A DNA stretch of 64,000 nt from positions 744,001 through 808,000 of the forward strand of contig NZ_FUZA01000002.1 in assembly GCF_900167945.1 (NCBI RefSeq), written 5' to 3'. A model generated the notes under the pieces. That model made no database searches. It was given only the letters and a program-made list of their open reading frames with translations, and was not told the DNA's origin. The translations under genes and the position numbers were made by a program. Positions 35,710 through 45,489 of this stretch are shown one piece after another (the stretch's first letter is position 1; each line of letters starts with the position of its first letter). This stretch comes from Dyadobacter psychrophilus (GTDB lineage Bacteria > Bacteroidota > Bacteroidia > Cytophagales > Spirosomataceae).

Positions 35710-35793
35710 ATGCTTACAATCCTCTTAGTTGCCGCAGGCTGTTTGTGCTTTGCGCTTTTTTATCAATCCGTCACCTTTTTTGAAAAAGTCTAA
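35710..35793 (+). CDS. 27-residue single-helix membrane peptide before kdpF
   Basis: An ATG at 35710 opens a reading frame of 27 codons (starting MLTILLVAAGCLCFALFY, ending EKV) that stops four bases before the kdpF ATG. Its one hydrophobic helix and position resemble KdpF but it lacks the KPEKF-type end. It could be a KdpF-like accessory subunit or a translated leader. Confidence 0.45.
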   Translation: MLTILLVAAGCLCFALFYQSVTFFEKV

Positions 35794-35797
35794 AACC

Positions 35798-35875
35798 ATG
35801 GCAGCATTACTTATCGTATCCGTCGGTGTGTTTGTCTACATGTGTTACGTCCTTGTCAAACCCGAGAAATTCTAA
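35798..35875 (+). CDS. kdpF: KdpF, small subunit of the K+-transporting ATPase
   Basis: 25 residues: one membrane helix (LLIVSVGVFVYMCYVLV) followed by the family ending KPEKF. KdpF stabilises the KdpFABC complex in the inner membrane. It lies 12 bases before kdpA, as expected for a kdpFABC operon. Confidence 0.85.
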   Translation: MAALLIVSVGVFVYMCYVLVKPEKF

Positions 35876-35887
35876 CATTGCAACAAA

Positions 35888-37576
35888 ATGAACACTGAAA
35901 TTTTTGGCGTTATTGCCATGTATGCAATTACCATCCTGATGGCAGTCCCATTTGGTAAGTATATTGCCAAAGTCTATGCAGGCGAAAAAACACTGCTTGA
36001 TAACATATTTACTCCTCTCGAAAATCTATTTTTTCGTATCAGCGGAATCGACCGTAAAGCAGATATGAACTGGAAACAACATCTGGTAGCCATGCTCACT
36101 ATCAACTTTGTCTGGTTCCTGCTGGGCATGTTTGTGCTGATGAACCAGGGCTGGCTCCCGCTAAATCCGGATGGTAACCCCGGACAGACTGCCGACCTGG
36201 CATTCAATACGAGTATATCCTTTGTCGTCAACTGTAATTTGCAGCATTATTCGGGAGAAAGCGGCGTGAGCTATCTTTCTCAGCTGTTTTTGATGTTTTT
36301 GCAATTTGTAAGTGCAGCAACAGGGATGGCAGCGGCCGTTATCTTGTTCATCGCCTTAAAACAGAAAACGGCCGATAAGCTCGGCAACTTTTATAATCTC
36401 ATGCTGATTTCGTGCACACGGATCCTGTTACCGGCATCCATCGTGGTAGCCAGCATTCTCGCATTCAACGGCACGCCCATGACGTTCAATGGAAAAGACA
36501 CCATGATTAGCATGCAGGGCGATACGGTCAGCGTTTCCACTGGCCCGGTAGCAGCATTTGTTGCCATTAAGCATTTGGGAACAAATGGGGGCGGATTTTA
36601 TGGGACCAACTCGGCGCACCCGTTGGAAAACCCTAATTACCTGACCAATATGGTTGAAATGTTTTCTCAAATGATCATCCCGCTGGCCATGATCTTCGCC
36701 TTGGGCTTCTTTTTAAAGAGGAAAAAAATGGCGCGGATGATTTTTAGCGTCATGACTTTGGGCTTCCTGTTGCTTTGTGTCCCCACGATCATCTGGGAAA
36801 CTCAGGGAAATCCGGCAATCGCACAGATGGGCGTTGATATGGGATCAGGCGCGATGGAAGGGAAGGAAGCCAGGCTTGGCAGCGCGGCGTCCGGCTTTTG
36901 GAGTATAGCCACCACCGTTATATCAACAGGCTCGGTGAATGCCATGCACGACAGCACCATGCCGCTCTCCGGAATGATGCAGCTGCTGGCCATGATGACC
37001 AATGCATTTTACGGCGGCTGCGGAGTAGGGATCCTGAATTTTTTTGTCTTCATCATCCTGGCTGTCTTTATCAGTGGCTTAATGGTAGGACGTACACCGG
37101 AGTTTTTGGGTAAAAAAATAGAAGGCCGCGAGATGAAGATCGCCATGATCGTCGCGCTACTTCACCCGCTTCTAATTCTGGCAGGAACCGCACTCGCAGC
37201 GGCTTTTCCGCAGATCACGTCGGCAAACCTGAATAATCCCGGCTTCCACGGTTTTAGTGAAATGCTCTACGAATACACATCATCGGCAGCCAATAATGGC
37301 AGTGGTTTTGAAGGATTAGGAGACAACAATCCCTGGTGGAACATTACAACGGGCTTCATACTGATCCTTTCCCGCTTCATCCCGATCATCGGACCTGTGG
37401 CCATTGCAGGACTGTTGGCCAATAAGAAATACATTCCCGAAAGTGCAGGCACGCTGCGCACCGATTCAGCAACTTTTGGAATGATGGTTATGGCCGTGAT
37501 TGTGATCATTACCGCATTATCATTCTTCCCGGCATTGACATTAGGCCCCATCGCCGAATATTTCAGCATGCGTTAA
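35888..37576 (+). CDS. kdpA: Potassium-transporting ATPase subunit KdpA
   Basis: 562-residue, channel-like inner-membrane subunit that selects and binds potassium for the KdpFABC pump, with about ten membrane helices. Selectivity-filter regions are visible, such as FVVNCNLQHYSGE, KHLGTNGGGFYGTNSAHPLENP, GGCGVGILNF and SSAANNGSGFEGL. Length is normal. First large gene of the operon, 66 bases before kdpB. Confidence 0.97.
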   Translation: MNTEIFGVIAMYAITILMAVPFGKYIAKVYAGEKTLLDNIFTPLENLFFRISGIDRKADMNWKQHLVAMLTINFVWFLLGMFVLMNQGWLPLNPDGNPGQTADLAFNTSISFVVNCNLQHYSGESGVSYLSQLFLMFLQFVSAATGMAAAVILFIALKQKTADKLGNFYNLMLISCTRILLPASIVVASILAFNGTPMTFNGKDTMISMQGDTVSVSTGPVAAFVAIKHLGTNGGGFYGTNSAHPLENPNYLTNMVEMFSQMIIPLAMIFALGFFLKRKKMARMIFSVMTLGFLLLCVPTIIWETQGNPAIAQMGVDMGSGAMEGKEARLGSAASGFWSIATTVISTGSVNAMHDSTMPLSGMMQLLAMMTNAFYGGCGVGILNFFVFIILAVFISGLMVGRTPEFLGKKIEGREMKIAMIVALLHPLLILAGTALAAAFPQITSANLNNPGFHGFSEMLYEYTSSAANNGSGFEGLGDNNPWWNITTGFILILSRFIPIIGPVAIAGLLANKKYIPESAGTLRTDSATFGMMVMAVIVIITALSFFPALTLGPIAEYFSMR

Positions 37577-37642
37577 TTAATTTGAATAAATAAAATAACA
37601 GCTGGCAGCACAAAAAAGCTGATAGCCAATAGCTCTGAAAAA

Positions 37643-39682
37643 ATGAAAAATCAAAATGCATCCTTGTTCCAGAAGGATTTGGTAAACAAGGCTTTAAAGC
37701 AGTCTTTTATTAAATTGAACCCTAAAATCCTGTTCCGTAACCCAGTCATGTTCACCGTAGAAATAGGCACATTCGTCATGTTTGTGGTTTGTTTGTGGAT
37801 ATTGTCCGGCAATACGACACAGGGCAGTTTCGGTTATAATTTTGTGATTTTCCTGATCCTTTTGCTCACATTACTGTTTGCCAATTTCGCCGAAGCCATT
37901 GCCGAAGCAAGGGGAAAAGCGCAGGCCGACAGTTTACGGAAAACGCGGGAAGAAACACCAGCCAAATTGGTCGTTGAAAACAAGCAGGGTTTCTCTGTGG
38001 CAACCCAAAATGTAATGTCTGCCCAAATGAAGAAGGGCGATATTTTCATCTGTGAAGCCGGCGACAACATCCCGACAGACGGCGAGATTATCGAAGGACT
38101 GGCCACCATTGATGAAAGTGCCATTACCGGTGAATCTGCGCCCGTAATACGTGAAGCGGGCGGTGACAAAAGCAGCGTGACCGGAGGAACCAAGGTTCTG
38201 TCCGACAAAATCAAGGTGATGGTCACCACCGCGCCGGGCGAAAGCTTTTTGGATAAAATGATTGCTTTGGTGGAAGGCGCGAGCCGTCAGAAAACGCCGA
38301 ATGAAATTGCTTTAACAATCCTGCTGGCCGGCTTTACACTGGTGTTTGTAATCGTATGCGTAACATTGAAACCCTTCGCGGATTTCGCGGATACGCCTAT
38401 CACTATTGCCGCATTCATTTCACTCTTTGTGTGCCTGATCCCGACAACCATCGGCGGGCTGCTTTCTGCGATCGGCATTGCGGGTATGGATCGCGCGCTG
38501 CGCGCCAATGTGATCACCAAATCGGGTAAGGCAGTGGAAACGGCGGGTGATATTGATGTGCTGCTTTTGGATAAAACGGGTACAATCACGATTGGTAACA
38601 GAAAGGCCACGCATTTTCATGTAGCAAAAGGCATTGCCGACAACCATTTTGTGAGAGCAGCCGTCCTCAGCTCCATCGCCGACGAAACCCCGGAAGGAAA
38701 ATCAATCCTGGAACTGGCCAATGCTACGCCATCCACTTACCAGATTGCACATCCTAAATTCATCAAATTTACTGCCGAAACCCGTAGTTCCGGAGTTGAT
38801 TTTGAAGACACGCGCATTCGCAAGGGAGCGTTTGACTCCATCAGGAACCTCGTAACACAAGCCGGAAACGGATTCCCCGCGGAAACCGAAGAACAGGTTA
38901 AAATAATTTCCAGCAACGGCGGGACCCCACTGGTGGTCTGCGAAAACGAGCGCGTACTGGGCGTGGTGGAGTTGCAGGACATTATAAAACCGGGCATTAG
39001 CGAGCGTTTTGAACGCTTGCGCAAGATGGGTGTCAAAACCGTAATGGTAACCGGCGATAACCCGCTAACCGCCAAATTTATCGCCGAAAAGGCCGGTGTG
39101 GACGATTTTATCGCCGAAGCCCGGCCCGAGGATAAGATGAATTACATTAAAAAAGAGCAGGAGGCAGGCAAACTGGTGGCTATGATGGGTGACGGTACCA
39201 ACGATGCGCCAGCACTTGCGCAGGCCGATGTGGGTGTTGCGATGAACAGCGGCACGCAAGCCGCCAAGGAAGCGGGTAACATGGTCGATCTCGACAATGA
39301 CCCGACAAAACTGATCGAGATCGTGGAGATCGGAAAGCAGCTTCTGATGACGCGCGGCACATTGACCACCTTCTCTATTGCCAATGACGTAGCGAAATAT
39401 TTTGCTATCATTCCCGCCTTGTTCATTGCCAGTATCCCGGCGCTGCAAAGTTTAAACATTATGCGGCTCAACAGCCCTGAAAGCGCAATCCTGTCGGCAG
39501 TGATCTTCAACGCGGTCATCATTCCGTTCCTGATCCCGCTCGCTTTGAAAGGCGTTGCCTACAAGCCCATCGGCGCCAGCGCGCTGCTACGAAGAAACTT
39601 GCTGATCTATGGTCTGGGAGGTATTTTAATTCCTTTTGCAGGCATCAAAGCCATTGATCTGCTAGTGAGTATTTGGATATAA
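37643..39682 (+). CDS. kdpB: Potassium-transporting P-type ATPase subunit KdpB
   Basis: 679-residue P-type ATPase that powers potassium uptake. Motifs: TGES at 162-165 (actuator), IPTT in the membrane, DKTGT with phospho-acceptor Asp310, KGA, and [10 protein letters not shown] and [12 protein letters not shown] (hinge). Each part has normal length. The kdpC start follows 35 bases after the stop. Confidence 0.98.
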   Translation: MKNQNASLFQKDLVNKALKQSFIKLNPKILFRNPVMFTVEIGTFVMFVVCLWILSGNTTQGSFGYNFVIFLILLLTLLFANFAEAIAEARGKAQADSLRKTREETPAKLVVENKQGFSVATQNVMSAQMKKGDIFICEAGDNIPTDGEIIEGLATIDESAITGESAPVIREAGGDKSSVTGGTKVLSDKIKVMVTTAPGESFLDKMIALVEGASRQKTPNEIALTILLAGFTLVFVIVCVTLKPFADFADTPITIAAFISLFVCLIPTTIGGLLSAIGIAGMDRALRANVITKSGKAVETAGDIDVLLLDKTGTITIGNRKATHFHVAKGIADNHFVRAAVLSSIADETPEGKSILELANATPSTYQIAHPKFIKFTAETRSSGVDFEDTRIRKGAFDSIRNLVTQAGNGFPAETEEQVKIISSNGGTPLVVCENERVLGVVELQDIIKPGISERFERLRKMGVKTVMVTGDNPLTAKFIAEKAGVDDFIAEARPEDKMNYIKKEQEAGKLVAMMGDGTNDAPALAQADVGVAMNSGTQAAKEAGNMVDLDNDPTKLIEIVEIGKQLLMTRGTLTTFSIANDVAKYFAIIPALFIASIPALQSLNIMRLNSPESAILSAVIFNAVIIPFLIPLALKGVAYKPIGASALLRRNLLIYGLGGILIPFAGIKAIDLLVSIWI

Positions 39683-39717
39683 AATCAAAAATAACGAAGC
39701 TAAAAACGCTTAAAAAC

Positions 39718-40275
39718 ATGAAAACGAACATATTTCCCGCAATCAAACTAACCATTGTCACGCTGCTGTTTTTCTGCGTGGTTTATCCGGCTGTGATATG
39801 GGCAATTGCCCAGCTGGCACCCAACAACGGGCACGGTGAAGTGGTAACCGCCAATGGTAAAAAATATTATGCAAACATTGGTCAGGCATTTACCGAAGAC
39901 CGGTTCTTCAACAGCCGTCCATCAGCCGTGGACTACAATGCTGCCGGAAGTGGGGGCAGCAACAAAGGGCCTTCCAACCCTGAATATCTGGCAATAGTGC
40001 AGGCAAGGATCGACACCTTTTTGATGCATAACCCCGGCATCGACAAAAAGGACATTCCTGTCGAGCTGGTAACGGCCAGTGGAAGTGGTCTTGATCCGGA
40101 CATTTCGCCCAAAGCGGCATTGGTGCAAGTGAAAAGGGTTGCGGCCGCCAGGAAATTATCCGAAGAAAAAATCACTGAACTCGTTGGCTCACACATTGAA
40201 AAGCCGCTTTTGGGCATGTTTGGCCCTGAAAAAGTCAATGTACTAAGCCTGAACCTGGCTTTGGAAAAATTGTAA
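39718..40275 (+). CDS. kdpC: Potassium-transporting ATPase subunit KdpC
   Basis: 185 residues from the ATG before KTNIFPAIKLT; a TTG at 39673 is in frame but overlaps kdpB. One N-terminal membrane helix (LTIVTLLFFCVVYPAVIWAIAQL) is followed by a periplasmic domain with GQAFTEDRFFNSRPSAVDYNAAGSGGSN and SGLDPDISP. It acts as an accessory or chaperone-like subunit of the pump. Confidence 0.96.
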   Translation: MKTNIFPAIKLTIVTLLFFCVVYPAVIWAIAQLAPNNGHGEVVTANGKKYYANIGQAFTEDRFFNSRPSAVDYNAAGSGGSNKGPSNPEYLAIVQARIDTFLMHNPGIDKKDIPVELVTASGSGLDPDISPKAALVQVKRVAAARKLSEEKITELVGSHIEKPLLGMFGPEKVNVLSLNLALEKL

Positions 40276-40357
40276 ATATTCCCCGGTCCCACAAGCAGCG
40301 ACGCGGGCGCCAGGATTTTCAAATGCGCCGCTACATTCATTTTTAGTGCTTATTTCA

Positions 40358-41458
40358 ATGAAAAGTTTATTATTAGCTGCATTAGGATTAGTGATTCTAA
40401 AACCTGCTGTGGCCCAGGATTCAACCGGAACAAAAAATCCTTTGACCATAAGCGGCTATGCCGAAGCCTATTACAATTACGATTTCAACAGGCCACTTAC
40501 TAATACGGTGCCGGGTTTTCTCTATAATTTCAACCGTGCCGGGGAAGTGAACCTGAACCTGGGATTTATCAAGGCAAATTACACCACCGACCGCGTGCGT
40601 GCTAACCTCGCACTGGGCGCCGGAACATATGTAAATGCCAATTATGCTGCCGAACCGGGCGTGCTGAAAAATGTTTTCGAGGCCAATATAGGTTTGAAGA
40701 TCTCAAAAAACGCTAACCTCTGGATCGACGCGGGGATCATGCCGTCCCACATTGGTTTTGAAAGCGCGATCGGTAAGGATAATTGGGCATTAACAAGAAG
40801 TTTGGTTGCTGAGAATACGCCGTATTTCGAGTCGGGGCTGAAAATTGGATTTACTACAAAAGATGAAAAGCTATACATATCCGCCATGTATCTGAATGGC
40901 TGGCAGCGGATCCAAAGGGTTGATGGTAACACAACGCCAGCTTTTGGAACGCAGGTTACATATAAGCCAGTTTCCAATGTAACATTGAATTACAGCACAT
41001 TCACGGGATCTGACAAGCCCGACAGTGCAAGGCTGATGCGATTCCACCACAACTTTTACGGAGTTTTTCAATTAGCTGAAAAATTTGGTGTTACTGCCGG
41101 GTTCGACTATGGAACTGAACAAAAAGTAAAGCGTAGCAGCGAACATAACCACTGGTTTGTGCCCGTGCTGATCGCCCGCTATTCCCCATTGCCAAGATTA
41201 AGCATTGCAGCGAGGGGTGAGTATTTTCAGGATAAAAACGGCGTTATCATTGCAACCGGGACAGAAAATGGTTTCAGGACCTTCGGCGTTTCGGCCAACA
41301 TTGATTATACTGTTTTCCCGGGTGTGCTCTGGCGCGTGGAAGCCAGAAACCTGAGTAGTAAAGACCGGATTTTTCTAAAAAGAAATCAGCCGGGCGGCGA
41401 TGCAATTTCTAAAACGGATAATTTCTTTCTGACCACTTCACTTTCTGTCGCATTTTAA
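40358..41458 (+). CDS. Outer-membrane porin-like beta barrel in the kdp operon
   Basis: 366 residues from the ATG before KSLLLAALG; a GTG at 40346 is in frame but would precede the signal peptide with four residues. The signal peptide ends near VAQ. The body is alternating amphipathic strands rich in aromatic residues (ISGYAEAYYNYDFNRP, IGLKISKNANLWIDAGIMPSH), ending in a Phe (SLSVAF), as in outer-membrane barrels. Bacteroidota kdp operons often carry such a barrel, probably to let potassium across the outer membrane; that role is inferred. Confidence 0.85.
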   Translation: MKSLLLAALGLVILKPAVAQDSTGTKNPLTISGYAEAYYNYDFNRPLTNTVPGFLYNFNRAGEVNLNLGFIKANYTTDRVRANLALGAGTYVNANYAAEPGVLKNVFEANIGLKISKNANLWIDAGIMPSHIGFESAIGKDNWALTRSLVAENTPYFESGLKIGFTTKDEKLYISAMYLNGWQRIQRVDGNTTPAFGTQVTYKPVSNVTLNYSTFTGSDKPDSARLMRFHHNFYGVFQLAEKFGVTAGFDYGTEQKVKRSSEHNHWFVPVLIARYSPLPRLSIAARGEYFQDKNGVIIATGTENGFRTFGVSANIDYTVFPGVLWRVEARNLSSKDRIFLKRNQPGGDAISKTDNFFLTTSLSVAF

Positions 41459-41472
41459 TCAATCCGAAACCA

Positions 41473-42597
41473 ATGTCTGACACCAATCCCAGCGCGCAGC
41501 AGTTTTTAGACCTGATCAAAAAATCCAGGCGTGGAAAGTTCAAGATCTACATCGGCATGAGCGCCGGCGTAGGCAAAACATTCCGGATGTTGCAGGAAGC
41601 GCATGCACTGCTGCGCAACGGCATTGATGTCAAGATCGGGTACATTGAAACCCATAACCGGAAAGAAACGCATGACCTGCTCAACGGCTTGCCCGTTATT
41701 CCGCGTCGCAAGCTTTTTTATAAAGGCAAAGAACTGGATGAGCTGGACGTGCAGGCGGTCATCAGTTTGCGACCCGAAGTCGTGGTCGTCGATGAACTGG
41801 CGCATACCAACATTGAGGGCAGTAAAAATGATAAGCGCTGGCAGGATGTGCTCGAAATCCTGGAAGCGGGCATTAATGTGATCAGCGCGGTGAACATTCA
41901 GCATATCGAATCGCTCAATGAAGAAATCAAGGGGATTACCGGCGTGGAAGTGCGGGAACGGATCCCGGACAGCGTGCTAGGAGCGGCCGATGAAGTGGTG
42001 AACATTGACCTGACCGCCGACGAACTCATTACCCGCCTGAAAGAAGGCAAAATCTACAAACCCGAAAAGATCCAGACTGCGCTCAATCATTTTTTCAAGC
42101 CTGACCATATTTTGCAGCTCAGAGAACTTGCATTGAAAGAAGTGGCCAGCCAGGTGGAGCGTAAAGTCGAGTTGGAAGTTCCTAAACTGGCCGCATCGCG
42201 GAGAGAAAAATTCCTGGCCTGTATTAGCAGCAATGAGAGCACTGCCCGGCATGTGATCCGGAAAACCGCCCGGCTGGCGAGCTATTACAATAGCAAATGG
42301 TTTGTGCTGTACGTTCAGACACCCAACGAGAGCCAGGACAAAATAGCGCTGGACAAGCAGCGGCATTTGATTAATAATTTTAAACTTGCCACCGAAATGG
42401 GCGCGGAGATCATACGGGTTCAGAATACCAATGTGTCAGAAGCCATTATTCAGGTCGCTGAGCAGCGGGAAATTACGACGATATGTCTTGGAAAGCCTCA
42501 TATTAACCTGCTAAGGGTTATTTTGGCCACCAATCTTTTCAATAATCTGTTAAAAAAACTATCATCCTCAGACATTGACCTGGTTATCTTGTCATAA
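41473..42597 (+). CDS. kdpD: KdpD N-terminal sensor module without kinase domain
   Basis: 374 residues holding only the cytoplasmic KdpD domain (about 20-230) and the universal-stress-like domain (about 245-374). Walker A is GMSAGVGKT at 28-36; a Walker B-like VVVDELAHTN follows. Full-length KdpD (about 900 residues) adds four membrane helices, GAF and kinase domains; these are absent here and the kinase part is encoded by the next gene. This split is common in Bacteroidota. It senses potassium or ionic strength in the family; here it must act through a partner. Confidence 0.93.
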   Translation: MSDTNPSAQQFLDLIKKSRRGKFKIYIGMSAGVGKTFRMLQEAHALLRNGIDVKIGYIETHNRKETHDLLNGLPVIPRRKLFYKGKELDELDVQAVISLRPEVVVVDELAHTNIEGSKNDKRWQDVLEILEAGINVISAVNIQHIESLNEEIKGITGVEVRERIPDSVLGAADEVVNIDLTADELITRLKEGKIYKPEKIQTALNHFFKPDHILQLRELALKEVASQVERKVELEVPKLAASRREKFLACISSNESTARHVIRKTARLASYYNSKWFVLYVQTPNESQDKIALDKQRHLINNFKLATEMGAEIIRVQNTNVSEAIIQVAEQREITTICLGKPHINLLRVILATNLFNNLLKKLSSSDIDLVILS

Positions 42598-42622
42598 CAT
42601 AATCAAGCCATGACTTTTTATA

Positions 42623-44356
42623 ATGAAAATAAAAACCAAACTGCGGCTCGGACTTGGCGTCCTGTTTTTGATGATCCTGGCATTGTCGCTGATCGCGGCG
42701 CGATATATCTACGTCCTGAAAGAGGACACCGAGAATATTTTGCAGGACAACTATAAAACATTGGATTACACCAGAAGCATGTTTCTGGCCATCGATCAGA
42801 TTCATACCGACCCGAAAGCATGGAATGAATTTGAACAAAACCTGACAAGTCAGCAAGCCAATGTGACCGAGCCTGGAGAAGAACAGGTAACCGGTGAAAT
42901 TGTGAACCATTATAATGCACTGAAAAAAGACACATATAACCAGGAGCTGCCGGTTTTGATCCGGAACGATCTGGCCGAACTCACGCGGGTCAATATGGAA
43001 GCGATCCGCGCTAAAAGTGATAAGGCGTTGACGACAGTGCAGGCTGCATTTATCTGGATTGCGCTGACAGGGACTATCTGTTTTCTGATCGCATTGACCT
43101 TGCTGATCAATCTTCCGGGCAACATTGGCAACCCGATCCGCGAACTGACCGAAAGCATCAGGGCCATCGCAGCAAAGAATTATGCGGAACGGTTGCACTT
43201 TGCAGGTAAAGACGAGTTTGGTGAGTTGGCCAGCTCATTTAATACCATGGCAGAGAAGCTTGAAGAGTATGACAATAGTAACCTGTCGCAGATTTTGGTT
43301 GAAAAAAAGCGCATTGAAGCGCTTATTAATAACATGCATGAGCCGGTGATCGGCCTGGATGAAAATCAAAAAATACTGTTTGCCAATGATCAGGCCGTAA
43401 AGATCACCGGAATTGCCATCAGCGACCTGCTCGGAAAATCGGCGGTCGAGCTGGCTGCTGAAAACGATCTGATGCGGGCATTAATTCATGAAAAAGGCGG
43501 GGAGAATCAAAGCAACGGCCATAAAAGTGGCTCTTCGCTGAAAATTTATGCGGATGACAAAGAAAGTTATTTTGAAAAGGAAATGGTCGATATCACCATT
43601 GTGCCGACTGGTGAGCGTGTTAAAAAATTCATTGGCCAGGTAATTCTTCTGAAAAACATTACGCCTTTTAAAGAACTGGATTTTGCTAAAACGAATTTCA
43701 TTGCCACGGTCTCACATGAGCTGAAAACACCGATTGCTTCCATCAAAATGAGCTTGCAGCTCTTGGAAAGCCAGCATACGGGAACGTTGAACGAGGACCA
43801 AAAACAATTGATGTTGAGCATTAAGGAGGACAGCGACCGCCTGTTAAAAATCACGGGTGAGCTGCTGAACATGTCGCAGGTAGAGACGGGCAACATCCAG
43901 TTGAATATCCAGCAAAGCAGCCCATATGCGATCCTGAAATATGCATTGGATGCCGTAAAAACATCCGTTGACCAGAAGCAGATCGACCTCGTCGTACAAG
44001 CTGACGATGAGCTCGCCGATGTAAAGGCGGACATGGAAAAAACAGCCTGGGTACTAATCAATTTTTTAACGAATGCAGTCCGCTACTCACAACAGGAAAG
44101 CAAAATCCACATTCAGCTTACGGGCACCGGGCAAGGCGTTAAGTTCTTAGTCCGGGACGAAGGAAAAGGCATTGACAGCCGTTACCGTGGCAAAATATTT
44201 GACCGCTATTTCCAGGTGCCCGGCAGTTCAAAGACTGGTACGGGGCTCGGGCTTGCGATCAGTAAGGAGTTCATCGAAGCGCAGGGCGGCAGCATCGGAG
44301 TCACCAGCGAAATTGGGATGGGTAGCACTTTTTACTTTGAACTGGCCGCAGCATAG
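42623..44356 (+). CDS. HAMP-PAS sensor histidine kinase of the kdp operon
   Basis: 577 residues. TM1 is at about 10-28, a periplasmic helical domain follows (about 30-140), TM2 at about 142-165, HAMP (about 168-220), PAS (about 230-345), HisKA with His365 (FIATVSHELKTPIASIK), and an ATPase domain (NFLTNAVRYSQ, DEGKGID, GTGLGLAI). It begins 25 bases after the truncated kdpD gene and likely supplies its missing kinase half. No kdpE-type response regulator follows. Confidence 0.93.
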   Translation: MKIKTKLRLGLGVLFLMILALSLIAARYIYVLKEDTENILQDNYKTLDYTRSMFLAIDQIHTDPKAWNEFEQNLTSQQANVTEPGEEQVTGEIVNHYNALKKDTYNQELPVLIRNDLAELTRVNMEAIRAKSDKALTTVQAAFIWIALTGTICFLIALTLLINLPGNIGNPIRELTESIRAIAAKNYAERLHFAGKDEFGELASSFNTMAEKLEEYDNSNLSQILVEKKRIEALINNMHEPVIGLDENQKILFANDQAVKITGIAISDLLGKSAVELAAENDLMRALIHEKGGENQSNGHKSGSSLKIYADDKESYFEKEMVDITIVPTGERVKKFIGQVILLKNITPFKELDFAKTNFIATVSHELKTPIASIKMSLQLLESQHTGTLNEDQKQLMLSIKEDSDRLLKITGELLNMSQVETGNIQLNIQQSSPYAILKYALDAVKTSVDQKQIDLVVQADDELADVKADMEKTAWVLINFLTNAVRYSQQESKIHIQLTGTGQGVKFLVRDEGKGIDSRYRGKIFDRYFQVPGSSKTGTGLGLAISKEFIEAQGGSIGVTSEIGMGSTFYFELAAA

Positions 44357-44459
44357 CACATCATTAATACCATACTGAGTATTTCCTTCTGATGCATTGC
44401 AGGGAACTTTTAAAGCCAAATAACCTTTCTAATTTGAAATTGACTTTGAAAAAAGCTTC

Positions 44460-45482
44460 ATGAAGAAAATAGGATTTTTATCGTTCGGGCATTGGTCCAA
44501 CCATCCGGCTTACAATGCCCGGACAGCGAGCGATACATTGCTCCAATCCATTGACCTGGCTGTTGCAGCCGAAGAAATCGGTTTAGACGGCGCATATTTT
44601 CGCGTGCATCATTTTGCATCGCAGCTGGCATCGCCTTTTCCGTTGCTTTCCGCAGTCGGAGCTAAAACAAGCAAGATAGAGATCGGGACCGGTGTCATCG
44701 ACATGCGTTATGAAAATCCACTGTATATGGTGGAGGATGCCGGGGCTGCGGACTTGATTTCGGAAGGACGATTGCAACTGGGAATCAGCAGAGGTTCGCC
44801 GGAACAGGTCATTGACGGTTGGCGCTATTTTGGATACGAACCGGCTGAGGGAGAAACCGACGCGGATATGGGACGTCGCAAGGCGTTGGAATTTCTGGAA
44901 AGACTAGAAGGTGTCGGGTTTGCACAGCCAAATCCATACCCGATGTTTCCGAACCCGCCCGGATTACTGCGTTTGGAACCTTACTCGGAAGGGCTGCGGG
45001 AACGCATTTGGTGGGGAGCCGCTTCTAATGCAACTGCTGTCTGGGCAGCGGAAAACGGAATGTATCTGCAAAGTTCTACCTTAAAATACGATGAAAGCGG
45101 CAAGCCTTTTCATGTACAGCAGGCCGAGCAGATCAGGTTATACAAAGAAGCGTGGAAAAAAGCAGGACATCAGCGCGAACCCCGGGTTTCGGTGAGCCGG
45201 TCTATCTTCGCATTGGTGACCGATCAGGATCGTCAGTATTTTGGTCAGGAAGCCGGTCGGCGTGATAAAATCGGAATGATTGAACAGGACAAACGCGCGA
45301 TTTTCGGCAGAAGCTATGCTGCGGAACCGGATCAGCTTATAAAAGAATTGGGGCAGGATGAAGCGGTTCAGGAAGCAGATACAATCCTTTTGACGATCCC
45401 GAATACATTAGGGGTTGACTACAACGTACACGTGTTGTCTTCCATTTTAAACCACGTTGCACCCGGTTTGGGGTGGCGTTGA
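44460..45482 (+). CDS. LLM class flavin-dependent oxidoreductase
   Basis: 340-residue luciferase-like monooxygenase fold. Visible features are the N-terminal KKIGFLSFGHWSNHP, the AEEIGLDGAYFRVHHFA segment, IEIGTGVIDMRYENP and SEGRLQLGISRGSPEQ. Such enzymes use reduced flavin and oxygen on diverse small molecules; the substrate is unknown. It is convergent with the AraC regulator gene, 7 bases apart. Confidence 0.92.
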   Translation: MKKIGFLSFGHWSNHPAYNARTASDTLLQSIDLAVAAEEIGLDGAYFRVHHFASQLASPFPLLSAVGAKTSKIEIGTGVIDMRYENPLYMVEDAGAADLISEGRLQLGISRGSPEQVIDGWRYFGYEPAEGETDADMGRRKALEFLERLEGVGFAQPNPYPMFPNPPGLLRLEPYSEGLRERIWWGAASNATAVWAAENGMYLQSSTLKYDESGKPFHVQQAEQIRLYKEAWKKAGHQREPRVSVSRSIFALVTDQDRQYFGQEAGRRDKIGMIEQDKRAIFGRSYAAEPDQLIKELGQDEAVQEADTILLTIPNTLGVDYNVHVLSSILNHVAPGLGWR

Positions 45483-45489
45483 GACCAGC

